Of a stretch of DNA of 64,000 nucleotides, positions 46,067 through 54,418 are shown piece by piece. The DNA comes from Pseudomonas lini. GTDB taxonomy: Bacteria > Pseudomonadota > Gammaproteobacteria > Pseudomonadales > Pseudomonadaceae. The notes under the pieces were generated by a model. That model did not search any database and was not told the DNA's origin. It saw only the letters and a list, made by a program, of their open reading frames with translations. Position 1 is the first letter of the stretch. Every line of letters starts with the position of its first letter. The position numbers and the translations under genes are program-made. Location: contig NZ_JYLB01000002.1 in the NCBI RefSeq assembly GCF_001042905.1, positions 310,001 to 374,000 of the forward strand, given 5' to 3'.

Positions 46067-46780
46067 ATGGAAAAACGTGAAGAACTCTACCGCGGCAAAG
46101 CCAAATCGGTTTACAAGACCGATGACGCTGACCGCTTGATCCTGCTGTTTCGCAACGACACCTCGGCGTTCGACGGCAAGCGCATCGAGCAGCTCGACCG
46201 CAAAGGCATGGTGAACAACAAGTTCAACGCCTTCATCATGCAGAAACTCGAAGCAGCTGGTGTGCCGACGCAATTCGACAAACTGCTGGGCGACAACGAA
46301 TGCCTGGTGAAAAAACTCGACATGATCCCGGTCGAGTGCGTCGTGCGTAACTACGCCGCCGGCAGCCTGGTTAAGCGTCTGGGTGTCGAAGAAGGCATGA
46401 AGCTCAACCCTTACACCTTCGAACTGTTCCTGAAGGACGACGCCAAGGGCGACCCGTTCATCAACGAATCCCACGTCGTGGCATTCGGCTGGGGCACCGC
46501 CGAACAACTGGTTCGCATGAAAGAACTGTCGCTCAAGGTCAACGAAGTCCTGAGCAGACTGTTCGACGACGCCGGCCTGCTGTTGGTCGACTTCAAACTC
46601 GAATTCGGCGTTTTCTCCGACGGCTCCATCGTCCTGGGCGACGAGTTCAGCCCGGACGGCTGCCGTCTGTGGGACAAGGCCACCGGCAAGAAAATGGACA
46701 AGGACCGCTTCCGTCAGGGCCTCGGTGACGTCATCGAAGCTTACGAAGAAGTCGCCAATCGTCTGGGCGTACCGCTTTAA
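46067..46780 (+). CDS. purC: Phosphoribosylaminoimidazole-succinocarboxamide synthase
   Basis: A purine-synthesis ligase of 237 residues with [14 protein letters not shown] at the N-terminus, [12 protein letters not shown] and [17 protein letters not shown] catalytic segments ([12 protein letters not shown]). Ends the dapA-bamC-MBL-purC array, as in other pseudomonads. Confidence 0.97.
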   Translation: MEKREELYRGKAKSVYKTDDADRLILLFRNDTSAFDGKRIEQLDRKGMVNNKFNAFIMQKLEAAGVPTQFDKLLGDNECLVKKLDMIPVECVVRNYAAGSLVKRLGVEEGMKLNPYTFELFLKDDAKGDPFINESHVVAFGWGTAEQLVRMKELSLKVNEVLSRLFDDAGLLLVDFKLEFGVFSDGSIVLGDEFSPDGCRLWDKATGKKMDKDRFRQGLGDVIEAYEEVANRLGVPL

Positions 46781-46863
46781 TCGACGCAAGCATCTGATAG
46801 CACGGAAAAATTTCGCTTAGGGGGTTCGCTTCCGGCAAAAGTGTTGTTATGATGCGCGCCGTT

Positions 46864-46953
46864 GGAGAGATGCCAGAGTGGCCGAATGGGACGGATTCGA
46901 AATCCGTTGTACCTTCACCGGTACCTAGGGTTCGAATCCCTATCTCTCCGCCA
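46864..46953 (+). tRNA. tRNA-Ser (anticodon CGA)
   Basis: The acceptor GGAGAGA pairs with TCTCTCC, followed by G and CCA. The anticodon CGA is at 46898-46900 in the loop TTCGAAA, and a long variable arm (TTCACCGGTACC region) marks it as tRNA-Ser. It reads UCG. Confidence 0.95.
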
Positions 46954-46961
46954 TTACATAG

Positions 46962-46998
46962 AAAAAGCCCCGTAGATGAAAATCTACGGGGCTTTTTC
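46962..46998 (+). terminator. Terminator of the tRNA-Ser gene
   Basis: A long perfect stem, AAAAAGCCCCGTAGAT (from 46963) and ATCTACGGGGCTTTTT, with loop GAAA, lies right after the tRNA. Confidence 0.93.
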
Positions 46999-47293
46999 GT
47001 TTGCGCAGCTTTTTCCTTTGGACCATTTCGCGTTCGTCCGACGTTTGCCCCAAGTTTTTGGTGTCGGATAAATCAGACCAACAGCGTAAGAAAAATATGC
47101 ATATTTACGGGAAAACTGACTCCACCGAGTCTCTTTAATTACCGCCTCCCGTATCTATTGGACGCCCCGCGAATCAAGGGTTTTTCTTCGAAATATCCCC
47201 TCACATTGAAAAACATTGCCTCAAAAATTCCTCATCTACTCTGGTTTCGCAGGTCACTGATCTGTCGTAATCAGCAGTCGCAAGGAGCGATCA
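46999..47293. other. Intergenic region, no gene seen
   Basis: This region between tRNA-Ser and the DUF1508 gene is fairly AT-rich around 47090-47220. It should contain the promoter of the small gene downstream. Nothing else was recognised; being directly downstream of a tRNA, it is a place where integration scars could occur, but no repeat of the tRNA 3' end was seen. Confidence 0.4.
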
Positions 47294-47485
47294 ATGTATT
47301 TTGAGATTTACAGGCAAACCCGTGGTATCGCACAAACTGGCAAGGGCCAATGGCGCTGGCGTTTGCGGGCGGGGAATCATGAAACGATTGCCAGTGGGGA
47401 GGCTTACGTCAACAAGTCTGATTGCGTGCATGCCATCAGTTTGATCAAAGGGACTCATGATCAGACCCCGGTCAAGGAGATATAG
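47294..47485 (+). CDS. DUF1508/YegP-family small protein
   Basis: A 63-residue protein with the YegP-like pattern WRWRLRAGNHETIASGEAY and a typical NKSDCVHAISLIK. It is preceded by CAAGGAG. Family function is unknown. Confidence 0.8.
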   Translation: MYFEIYRQTRGIAQTGKGQWRWRLRAGNHETIASGEAYVNKSDCVHAISLIKGTHDQTPVKEI

Positions 47486-47497
47486 ACTCCAGGCGGT

Positions 47498-47528
47498 GAA
47501 GCTGCTCAGTCAGAGCAGCTTCGTTTTT
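47498..47528 (+). terminator. Terminator after the DUF1508 gene
   Basis: GAAGCTGCTC (47498-47507) pairs with GAGCAGCTTC (47513-47522); a T-run follows. Confidence 0.9.
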
Positions 47529-47635
47529 TCGGGCTCCCTGTTTTTATGGATCAGGTCATTTGCCAACCTGCATAGACGCCGATTACGACATCTCCCTAAA
47601 CTGTCACCCAAGTCTTGGGGGCCGGGGTGCAAGGG

Positions 47636-48562
47636 ATGAATCGCAACGAACTGCGCAAGGCCGACATCAACCTGATGGTGGTGTTCGAGACCTTGATGCT
47701 CGAACGCAACGTCACGCGGGTGGCGGAGAAGCTGTTCCTCGGTCAGCCGACCATCAGTGCGGCGCTGAACCGCTTGCGGACGATGTTCAATGATCCGCTG
47801 TTCATTCGGGTCGGCCATCGCATGGAACCCACGGCGCGAGCCGAGGAAATTATTCAGCACCTGTCACCGGCGCTGGATTCGCTGTCGGTGGCCCTGAGCC
47901 TGACTCACGATTTCGATCCGCTCAGCAGCACCATGACGTTTCGCATCGGGCTGTCGGACGATGTCGAGTTCGGCCTGTTACCACCGTTGCTGCGCGCCTT
48001 GCGTCAGGAAGCGCCGAAGGTGGTGTTCGTGGTTCAGCATGTCGACTACTGGCGCATTCCCGACTTGCTGGCGTCCGGTGATATCACCGTTGGTATTAGC
48101 CAGACCCGCGGCCTGCCAGCCAACGCCAAGCGCAAATTGCTGCGACACATCCAGCCCAGTATTTTGCGTGCAGACGCATCAGATACACCGCTGACCCTCG
48201 ATGAATATTGCTCGCGGCCGCATGTGCTGGTGTCTCACACCGCCAATGTCAGTGGCTACGCCGATGAATGGCTGGCGGAGATCGGTCGTACTCGTCATGT
48301 GGTGCTCTCAGTGCCGCAATACAGCTCGTTGCCGGCCTTGCTCGCTGGCACCGATCTGATCGCCAGCCTGCCGGATTACACGGCCGAAGCGATGGCCGCG
48401 TCCGGCCAACTGTTCAAGGAGCCGTTTCCGTTCAAGACGCCGACTCTGGACCTGTCGATGGTCTGGCTCAGTCATGTCGACAGCGATCCGGCCGAACGCT
48501 GGCTGCGCTCGCGTCTGGAGGCGTTCATGAGTGAGCGGCCGATCCTTCCGCTGTCCCAGTGA
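47636..48562 (+). CDS. LysR-family transcriptional regulator
   Basis: A 308-residue LysR regulator with N-terminal winged helix (about 10-70; LERNVTRVAEKLFLGQPTISA) and effector domain. ATG 47636 (MNRNELRKAD) was chosen over an upstream start. It is co-directional with the tautomerase gene, 57 bases upstream of it. Target and effector unknown. It is of a different LysR subgroup from the two paralogues that follow. Confidence 0.9.
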   Translation: MNRNELRKADINLMVVFETLMLERNVTRVAEKLFLGQPTISAALNRLRTMFNDPLFIRVGHRMEPTARAEEIIQHLSPALDSLSVALSLTHDFDPLSSTMTFRIGLSDDVEFGLLPPLLRALRQEAPKVVFVVQHVDYWRIPDLLASGDITVGISQTRGLPANAKRKLLRHIQPSILRADASDTPLTLDEYCSRPHVLVSHTANVSGYADEWLAEIGRTRHVVLSVPQYSSLPALLAGTDLIASLPDYTAEAMAASGQLFKEPFPFKTPTLDLSMVWLSHVDSDPAERWLRSRLEAFMSERPILPLSQ

Positions 48563-48619
48563 GTAGGACGGCGCTGTGTTATATGTACGAACTTTCTACC
48601 AATCTACAGGAGCCCTGTC

Positions 48620-48985
48620 ATGCCTCACCTGCACATGGAATACACCGCTAACTTGCCCGAACTGAATGCCGACGTGGCGTTGATGCGACTCAACAATGCG
48701 TTAATGGCTTCCGGTCAGTTTGCGGCCGAGTTCGATATCAAGAGCCGTGCAGTGAAGGTCGAAAGCTTCAAGGTGGGCACCGCATTGGGCGAGCGGGCTT
48801 TTGTGCATATCAAGCTGGCACTGTTGAGCGGGCGTTCGGCGGAGATCAAGAAGCAGTTGTCGCAAAGCCTGTTGGCGGTGTTGCAGGACTTGTGCGAATG
48901 GCCGGCCAACGTAGAAGTGCAGTTGTGTGCGGAAATTCTGGATATTGATCGTGAGTCCTACACCAAAACCGCTTTCGGCCATTGA
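48620..48985 (+). CDS. 5-carboxymethyl-2-hydroxymuconate isomerase family protein
   Basis: A 121-residue tautomerase-superfamily protein with Pro immediately after Met (MPHLHMEYTANL), the catalytic Pro-1 of CHMI. CHMI acts in homoprotocatechuate breakdown, but no other genes of that pathway are near, so the substrate is open. It follows a LysR gene, which may regulate it. Confidence 0.85.
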   Translation: MPHLHMEYTANLPELNADVALMRLNNALMASGQFAAEFDIKSRAVKVESFKVGTALGERAFVHIKLALLSGRSAEIKKQLSQSLLAVLQDLCEWPANVEVQLCAEILDIDRESYTKTAFGH

Positions 48986-49002
48986 CAGGCGAGGTCTTGG
49001 GT

Positions 49003-49917
49003 TCAGAGCAAACCTTGTTCCCCACAGGCTTTGACCACTTGCTCGCGAAGCCAGGTATTGGCGCTGTCCTGATCGTTGGCTTCGCTCCATTGCATGTCGA
49101 GGGTAAATCCTGGCAAGCCATTCGGTGCTTCGCAATGACTGAACACGGCGTCATTGGCCAGCAGCGTTTGAATGCGCCGCGGTAGCGTCAGGATGAAGTC
49201 GGTGCCGGTGATCATCTTGAGGGCTGCCCTGTAGCTGTTGGATCGCGCGATAAGCTGCCGCTTGTGATCGACCCTGTGGGTGTCGAAGGTCCTGTGTGGA
49301 GGGAGCACGTGACGATGTTCAGCGATTGATCGCAAGCTTGGGCGCGATTCCAGCGGGGTTGCGCGTTTATCGAAGACGTAAACCAGCTCGTCTTCAACCA
49401 GCCTCCGGGATTTGAAGTCAGTGTGGCTGTGTTGAAAATCGTGACCGAAGCAGATCACCAGATCGAGACTGCCCTCGCGCAGTTCATCGACGGGTAGGGC
49501 GGTATCGAGTTTTTGCACATTGACGATCACTGGCAAGTTGGCGAAGTCGAAGTTCCTCAACAGCCGCGGCAGTACCAGCAGTTCGAAGTATTCCGACGCG
49601 CAAATGTTGAAGGTGACGGCTTTTAGAGTCGGATCAAAGGCTTGAGCTCCGGAATGGCAGAAGTTGATGCCTTCCAGAATCTTCAGCACATGCTCGTGCA
49701 TGGTGGTGGCTTTGTAGGTTGGACGCATGCCTGATCGGGTGTTGATGAACAAATCATCTTTGAAGCCGGTGCGCAGCTTTTTCAGCGAATAGCTGACGGT
49801 GGACTGGCTGACCCCGAGGGTTTCGGAGACGGCAGTGACGCTGTTTTGTTCATACACGGCGACGAACACCATGAGGTCCTGCATATCGAGCTTTCTAAGT
49901 AAATTGCTGTTAAGCAT
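49003..49917 (-). CDS. LysR-family regulator, paralogue A
   Basis: A 304-residue LysR regulator. The HTH segment reads VTAVSETLGVSQSTVSYSL and the effector-binding domain starts near 95. ATG 49917 (MLNSNLLRKLDMQDLM) was chosen because its paralogue begins identically. It is convergent with the tautomerase gene. Its effector is unknown. Confidence 0.9.
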   Translation of the reverse strand: MLNSNLLRKLDMQDLMVFVAVYEQNSVTAVSETLGVSQSTVSYSLKKLRTGFKDDLFINTRSGMRPTYKATTMHEHVLKILEGINFCHSGAQAFDPTLKAVTFNICASEYFELLVLPRLLRNFDFANLPVIVNVQKLDTALPVDELREGSLDLVICFGHDFQHSHTDFKSRRLVEDELVYVFDKRATPLESRPSLRSIAEHRHVLPPHRTFDTHRVDHKRQLIARSNSYRAALKMITGTDFILTLPRRIQTLLANDAVFSHCEAPNGLPGFTLDMQWSEANDQDSANTWLREQVVKACGEQGLL

Positions 49918-50263
49918 CTGCCCCACCTGATGAACTCCCTGTTCTGTTTTGAGCACAACCTATCCATAAGAGGATAACGGAACGATAGTGCCAGGAGAAT
50001 GGTTTGTAGGAAGGTTCATTGTCAGATGTGGGACACAACGTGTAGGTAACACGACCTACGCATTCAATCGCCGGCCATATCGCCCAGCGCGTTCTGGCCT
50101 GAAGGGGCTTTCCGGGATTTTCTGGATCAGCGCGGGCTGCTCGAAAGTGATCGGCATCGGGTTGCCAGACGCTGAATACCCCACCGGCCAAGCGCTGAAG
50201 TTACGTCCAGACACTTGGCTACGGTCGGCCCGGTAAAGTGAAGTTGTATGTTAATGAGTCTTA
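49918..50263. other. Intergenic region upstream of LysR paralogue A
   Basis: A 346-base gap between the two paralogous LysR genes. It contains two overlapping palindromes (listed separately). No ORF is convincing. Confidence 0.45.
50039..50059. promoter_or_regulatory. Overlapping palindromes, candidate LysR operator
   Basis: CGTGT-N5-ACACG (50039-50053) overlaps GTAGGT-N6-ACCTAC (50042-50059). They lie about 120-140 bases upstream of LysR paralogue A and fit the interrupted palindromes used by LysR proteins. Confidence 0.5.
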
Positions 50264-51199
50264 TTACAGTAAGCCGTCTTGCGCGCACACGCTGACAACT
50301 TGTTCGCGAAACCAGTTGTTGGCGCTGTTTTGACCTGGTTTCTCGCTCCACAACATTTCCAGTGTGAAGTTCGGTAAACCTGTCGGAGGTTTGCAATGGC
50401 TGAATTTGGCGTCGTTACTGATCAGCATCTGGATACGCCGAGGCAGGGTGAGAATGAAATCGGTTCCGGGAATCATGTTCAGTGCAGCAACGTAACTATT
50501 GGCCCGTGCGATAATTTGGCGAGAGTAGTCCCATTTGCTGAGCCAGCCATCGACCATATTGGTATCTGAAGTCCATGGGGTCGGGAAAATATGCTGACGC
50601 GCGACAAAGGTGTCCAGGCTGAACTCGCCCTCTGGAGGCTCGAAGTTTTTATCGACGACGCAGACCAGATCGTCTTCCAGCAGTACTTGTGATTTCAGAT
50701 TTTTAGCGCCGCGATGAAAGTTAGGGCCGAAACAAATTACCAAGTCGAAACGCCCATCCATAAGCTCATCATTAGGGATGTCTCTGTGAAACTTCTGAAT
50801 ATTTACAATAACTGGAAAGCGGCTTCCGATAAAGCGCTTCAATAAATTTGGAAGTATCAGAAGTTCAAAGTATTCGGGTGCGCAAATGTTAAAAGTGATC
50901 TCTTTTTGCGCAGGATCGAATGAGGGTATTCCAGAATGGCATATGTTTATGGTTTTCAGGATTTTTAGTACATGTCTGTACATTGTGGCAGCTTTGTGTG
51001 TTGGCCACATGCCGCTACGGGTATTGATGAAGAGTTCGTCATCGAAGCTCGTGCGCAGCTTTTTCAGGCAATAGCTCACTGTGGACTGGCTGACGCAAAG
51101 GGTTTCGGAGACCTCAGTAACGCTTCTTTGTTCATATACCGCCACGAAAACCATAAGGTCCTGCATATCCAGTTTTCTTAGCAGATTACTGTTAAGCAT
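50264..51199 (-). CDS. LysR-family regulator, paralogue B
   Basis: A 311-residue paralogue of the preceding regulator. They share MLNSNLLRKLDMQDLM at the start, QSTVSY in the HTH, GTDFILTLPRRIQ and the C-terminus. B is divergent from the six-gene biosynthetic operon and thus its most likely regulator. Base composition is lower in GC than in neighbours, consistent with transfer. Confidence 0.9.
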   Translation of the reverse strand: MLNSNLLRKLDMQDLMVFVAVYEQRSVTEVSETLCVSQSTVSYCLKKLRTSFDDELFINTRSGMWPTHKAATMYRHVLKILKTINICHSGIPSFDPAQKEITFNICAPEYFELLILPNLLKRFIGSRFPVIVNIQKFHRDIPNDELMDGRFDLVICFGPNFHRGAKNLKSQVLLEDDLVCVVDKNFEPPEGEFSLDTFVARQHIFPTPWTSDTNMVDGWLSKWDYSRQIIARANSYVAALNMIPGTDFILTLPRRIQMLISNDAKFSHCKPPTGLPNFTLEMLWSEKPGQNSANNWFREQVVSVCAQDGLL

Positions 51200-51370
51200 A
51201 AAATCCATCTCGGTGAAAGTCCATGCGGGTCACTGTACGTCGTGTTTTGTGACAAGGTTGTTTATTTATATATTAGTGGAAGCAATTGGTTTTTTAAATA
51301 GTCTGTCGGACATTTCCTCATATCCTCGTTCCACTTTAGAGAAATCCCTGACCCGGGAAAGGAGGGCGAA
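51200..51370. promoter_or_regulatory. Divergent promoter region of the biosynthetic operon
   Basis: A 171-base, AT-rich segment between LysR paralogue B and the operon. It includes TTGTTTATTTATATATTAG (51257-51275 region), where a sigma-70 promoter is plausible, and a GGAGG ribosome site (51361-51365) for the first gene. Confidence 0.5.
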
Positions 51371-51988
51371 GTGTTGGTACGAGTCACGGAAAGTCAAACG
51401 CCGTTATGGATGCAGGCGACTGAAGTTGTGAAAGAAAAATTTCGCAGCTCTTATAAGGCATCCGTAGAGCCGAGCCCGCAGTATTTTGCGGTCACCCAAG
51501 ACAGTGAGGAGCGCATTCTTTCTTGCGCCGGGATAACTTTTGCGGATCACCGCACACTGTTCTCGGAGCAATACCTGTCGCAACCGATAGAAACGATTTT
51601 GTCCCAGCGTTTTGAAAAAATGATCGATCGATCAGTTATTGCCGAAATAGGCAGTTTGATTTCTCATCACCTGACGGCCGGAATGATCATGGTCAACATG
51701 ATTCCGCTGTTGGCCTGGTGCATGGGGGCTCAATATTTGCTTTGCACCGTCACACCCCGGGTCCGGGAAATGATGGAGAGCTGTCAGATCGATTTCGAAC
51801 CGCTGCTCACGGCGGACCCTCAGCGCCTGGCCGATGATGGTGGCAAGAACTGGGGAACTTATTACTCGAAATTACCGATCACCGGTTTTATCCGAGTTGA
51901 CCCGAAACGTTCGCGATTTGCAGCCATGACGCTCGGTACGCTGTTCACCCAACTGCCGACCGATTTACCGGCGAGGGCGCAACCATGA
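51371..51988 (+). CDS. Thermostable-hemolysin-family protein (putative acyltransferase-like)
   Basis: A 205-residue soluble protein with the family pattern PQYFAV, FSEQYLSQPIETIL, VIAEIGSLISHHLTA, MGAQYLLCTVTPRVREMM and WGTYYSKLP. The family was named after a Vibrio hemolysin, but its fold is related to GNAT and acyl-homoserine-lactone synthases, and members are often encoded beside AMP-forming ligases, as here. There is no signal peptide. It starts with GTG 51371, 5 bases after GGAGG, and overlaps the ligase by 4 bases (ATGA). The toxin label should not be taken literally; an acyl-transfer role is inferred. Confidence 0.8.
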   Translation: MLVRVTESQTPLWMQATEVVKEKFRSSYKASVEPSPQYFAVTQDSEERILSCAGITFADHRTLFSEQYLSQPIETILSQRFEKMIDRSVIAEIGSLISHHLTAGMIMVNMIPLLAWCMGAQYLLCTVTPRVREMMESCQIDFEPLLTADPQRLADDGGKNWGTYYSKLPITGFIRVDPKRSRFAAMTLGTLFTQLPTDLPARAQP

Positions 51989-53553
51989 GCGGCCGTTTCA
52001 TTGCGGATTTACGGCTTGCGTTGCAGGTCAATCGTCAGAAGGTCTGCGCTATCGATTGTGCTCCGACCGGCCTGGAGCACGCCGCTGTCATGACTTATGG
52101 CGAGTTGGAATCCCGGGCGCTGAATCTGGCGGCAGAACTGCAGCGGCGTTTCGACACGGCGGCTCATGGCGACCACGTCGTGCTGGGGATTGCGACGCGT
52201 AACAGCAGTGACTGGCTGATTGCCGATCTGGCTTGTCTGTTTGCCGGAATTACCGCACTGCCTTTGCCGCTGGCGTTCAGTCAGTCCCAGGCCGAGCACC
52301 TTGCCGAGCGTTGTGACGGATTTTTGGTGGATGCCGCAGGAGAGCGCACGCTCGCTGAGCGCTGGATGCTCGATTTTCCCGACAGTCGTCTCCGGCGTAT
52401 CAGTGAGCCGGCCCTGGAGCAGCCGTTGTTGCGAGAACCCGACGGCGATAGCGACTGGATCTGCAAAATCATTCATACCTCCGGGACTACCAGCCGGCCC
52501 AAGGGGGTGCGCCTGAGCACCGCAGCTGTGGGGGCGGTGTTGACTTCCCTGCGCCAGTGGATGCCGGTCGATGCCCATCGCAGCTACCTGTCACTGGTGC
52601 CGTTGAGTCTGCTGCTGGAGCAAGTGACTGCCGCGTATTTGCCATTGCTGGCCGGTGGGATCGTGCATTTCCTGCCAGAAGACGAGGCGCTGCTGGGCGA
52701 GCCTGGGACATCACCGCAGCGTTTGATCGAGTGGATTCTGCGGGTCGAACCAACGGCATTGACGGTGCCACCGGTGATGCTCAATCGCTTTTACGAGCAA
52801 TTGACCGAAGGCGGCGCGCAAGGCGAGCACTTGTCTCGTTACCTGCATTCGGGGGTGCATATCACCTGCGGCGGCGCGGCCGTCAGCATCGATATCCTGC
52901 ATGCCCTCGCCGAGATGGGTATTGCTGTGTTCCAGGGGTACGGGCTCTCCGAGAACGCCTCGGTCGTCAGTATGAATACCTTGCAGCACCAACGTCTGGG
53001 TAGTGTGGGCAGGCCGTTGCCGCATGTTCAGGTGCGCATCGGCACCGACCAGACCATTGAGGTCAAGAGCAGCTCGTTGTTCAGTGGTTACTCAGGCAAG
53101 GACCCGAGCGCCTGTTCGATGTCCGACGACGGCTGGATGGACACCGGCGATTTGGGGGAGCTGGATGCCGATGGTTATCTCTATGTTCGCGGTCGCAAGA
53201 AAAACGTGATCTGCCTGCCCAATGGCCGCAACGTCAGCCCGGAACAGGTCGAGCTGGAATACCGCGAATACCCCGGTGTGCGCGATGCCGCGGTGTTTTT
53301 CGATGAGGCCCATGGTCTGGTGGCGTTGTTGTGTGTTGAGTCGACACCGGATCGCGATGACCTGGCCAGCTGGTCAGCACGGCGCTTTTCCGACATCGAG
53401 CGCCCGAGCCGCCTGTGGTTGCTGACTAAAGACGATCCATTGCTCGAGCAACTCTATACCGTCACCGGCCGTCCAAAACGTGCCGACATCGCTACTGTTT
53501 TCGCCAATCTGCAAGGGAGTGCATCTGATGAACACACCGGCCTATCACTCTGA
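51985..53553 (+). CDS. ANL-superfamily adenylate-forming ligase
   Basis: A 522-residue acid-activating enzyme. Adenylation motifs in order are IIHTSGTTSRPKGVRLS (about 162-178), the aromatic-Gly block QGYGLSENA, DDGWMDTGDLG, GRKKNVICLPNG, and the C-terminal Lys in TGRPKRADI. It should form an acyl-AMP and pass it to CoA or directly to an amine. No carrier domain is fused and none is encoded nearby. It overlaps both neighbours. Substrate unknown. Confidence 0.92.
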   Translation: MSGRFIADLRLALQVNRQKVCAIDCAPTGLEHAAVMTYGELESRALNLAAELQRRFDTAAHGDHVVLGIATRNSSDWLIADLACLFAGITALPLPLAFSQSQAEHLAERCDGFLVDAAGERTLAERWMLDFPDSRLRRISEPALEQPLLREPDGDSDWICKIIHTSGTTSRPKGVRLSTAAVGAVLTSLRQWMPVDAHRSYLSLVPLSLLLEQVTAAYLPLLAGGIVHFLPEDEALLGEPGTSPQRLIEWILRVEPTALTVPPVMLNRFYEQLTEGGAQGEHLSRYLHSGVHITCGGAAVSIDILHALAEMGIAVFQGYGLSENASVVSMNTLQHQRLGSVGRPLPHVQVRIGTDQTIEVKSSSLFSGYSGKDPSACSMSDDGWMDTGDLGELDADGYLYVRGRKKNVICLPNGRNVSPEQVELEYREYPGVRDAAVFFDEAHGLVALLCVESTPDRDDLASWSARRFSDIERPSRLWLLTKDDPLLEQLYTVTGRPKRADIATVFANLQGSASDEHTGLSL

Positions 53554-54409
53554 AAGTCCCGACGTATCCATTATCGAGCCACGCCATTTCGCCAGCCTGG
53601 GCAAGGCCGAGCTATACGAGTTGCTGGGGCACTACGGTGTCGTCCTGTTACGCAACTGCATTCACAATGCCGAGGATTTCAGCGCCTATGTGAAGCAGAA
53701 CAGCTCGCGGCTGAGCCTCGACCCTGCGCGGGTCATGGTCGGCGGTGCAGCACAGTTGGTGGATGCAGGTCGTCAGGCGATTGGTCTGCATTGCGAGAAT
53801 GGCAACTCTCCATTCTGGCCGGACATCACTTGGTTTTATTGCCAGGAAGCGCCGCGCAAGGGCTCGCAAACCACCTTGTGCGACGGTGAGAAAGTGCTGG
53901 CGAAACTGTCGCCCGCCTGCCGCACATTTTTCGAGAACAACCCGATTCGCTACAGCCGCACTGTTGCCGGCGACAAATGGCGTCGGCTGGTCTGCCACTA
54001 TTCGCCGGCGCTCTCGGACCCGGCGGCGGTCGAGATCGAAGATCTGATGCAGATCGTCGGCGACGATTCGCAGACGCAAATCTCCTTCAACCCGGCCGAT
54101 GATTCAATTCACTACGCCTTCAGTACCTCGGCGATTCTGGTCTCCGAATTCAGCCAGCGACCGGCGTTTGCCAACAGCATCCTCGGGCCGTCGTTCAACT
54201 ATGAAGTGCCCGTGATCGATACAGCGTCCGGGCTGCCCATTCCCAGCGAATTCCTGCACGAAATCGCTGAGGTTTCCGCGCAATACACCTACCCCGTCGG
54301 CTGGCGTGACCATGACATGGTGATGATCGACAACCGTCGGGTGATGCACGGCCGTGAGGCCATCGTTGACGAACGTCGCCGTATCTTCAACGCCCTGAGC
54401 TACCGCTGA
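53528..54409 (+). CDS. TauD/clavaminate-synthase-like Fe(II)/2-oxoglutarate oxygenase
   Basis: A 293-residue oxygenase with facial triad H88-x-E90 (GLHCENGNSPFWPD) and H274 (VMHGREAI); R283-R285 (ERRRIFNALSYR) supply the 2-oxoglutarate-binding Arg. The Glu in HxE is the clavaminate synthase form and argues for hydroxylation or desaturation, not halogenation (which needs Gly or Ala there). ATG 53528 with AGGGAG; it overlaps the ligase end by 26 bases. Confidence 0.9.
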   Translation: MNTPAYHSESPDVSIIEPRHFASLGKAELYELLGHYGVVLLRNCIHNAEDFSAYVKQNSSRLSLDPARVMVGGAAQLVDAGRQAIGLHCENGNSPFWPDITWFYCQEAPRKGSQTTLCDGEKVLAKLSPACRTFFENNPIRYSRTVAGDKWRRLVCHYSPALSDPAAVEIEDLMQIVGDDSQTQISFNPADDSIHYAFSTSAILVSEFSQRPAFANSILGPSFNYEVPVIDTASGLPIPSEFLHEIAEVSAQYTYPVGWRDHDMVMIDNRRVMHGREAIVDERRRIFNALSYR

Positions 54410-54418
54410 GACCTATTT

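Noticed and set aside
46864..47293. Integration site of a mobile island at tRNA-Ser
   Set aside because: No integrase, and no repeat of the tRNA 3' end found by eye further downstream.
51371..51988. Reading the first operon gene as a secreted hemolysin toxin
   Set aside because: There is no signal peptide or membrane segment, and it is coupled to a ligase; the family name is historical.
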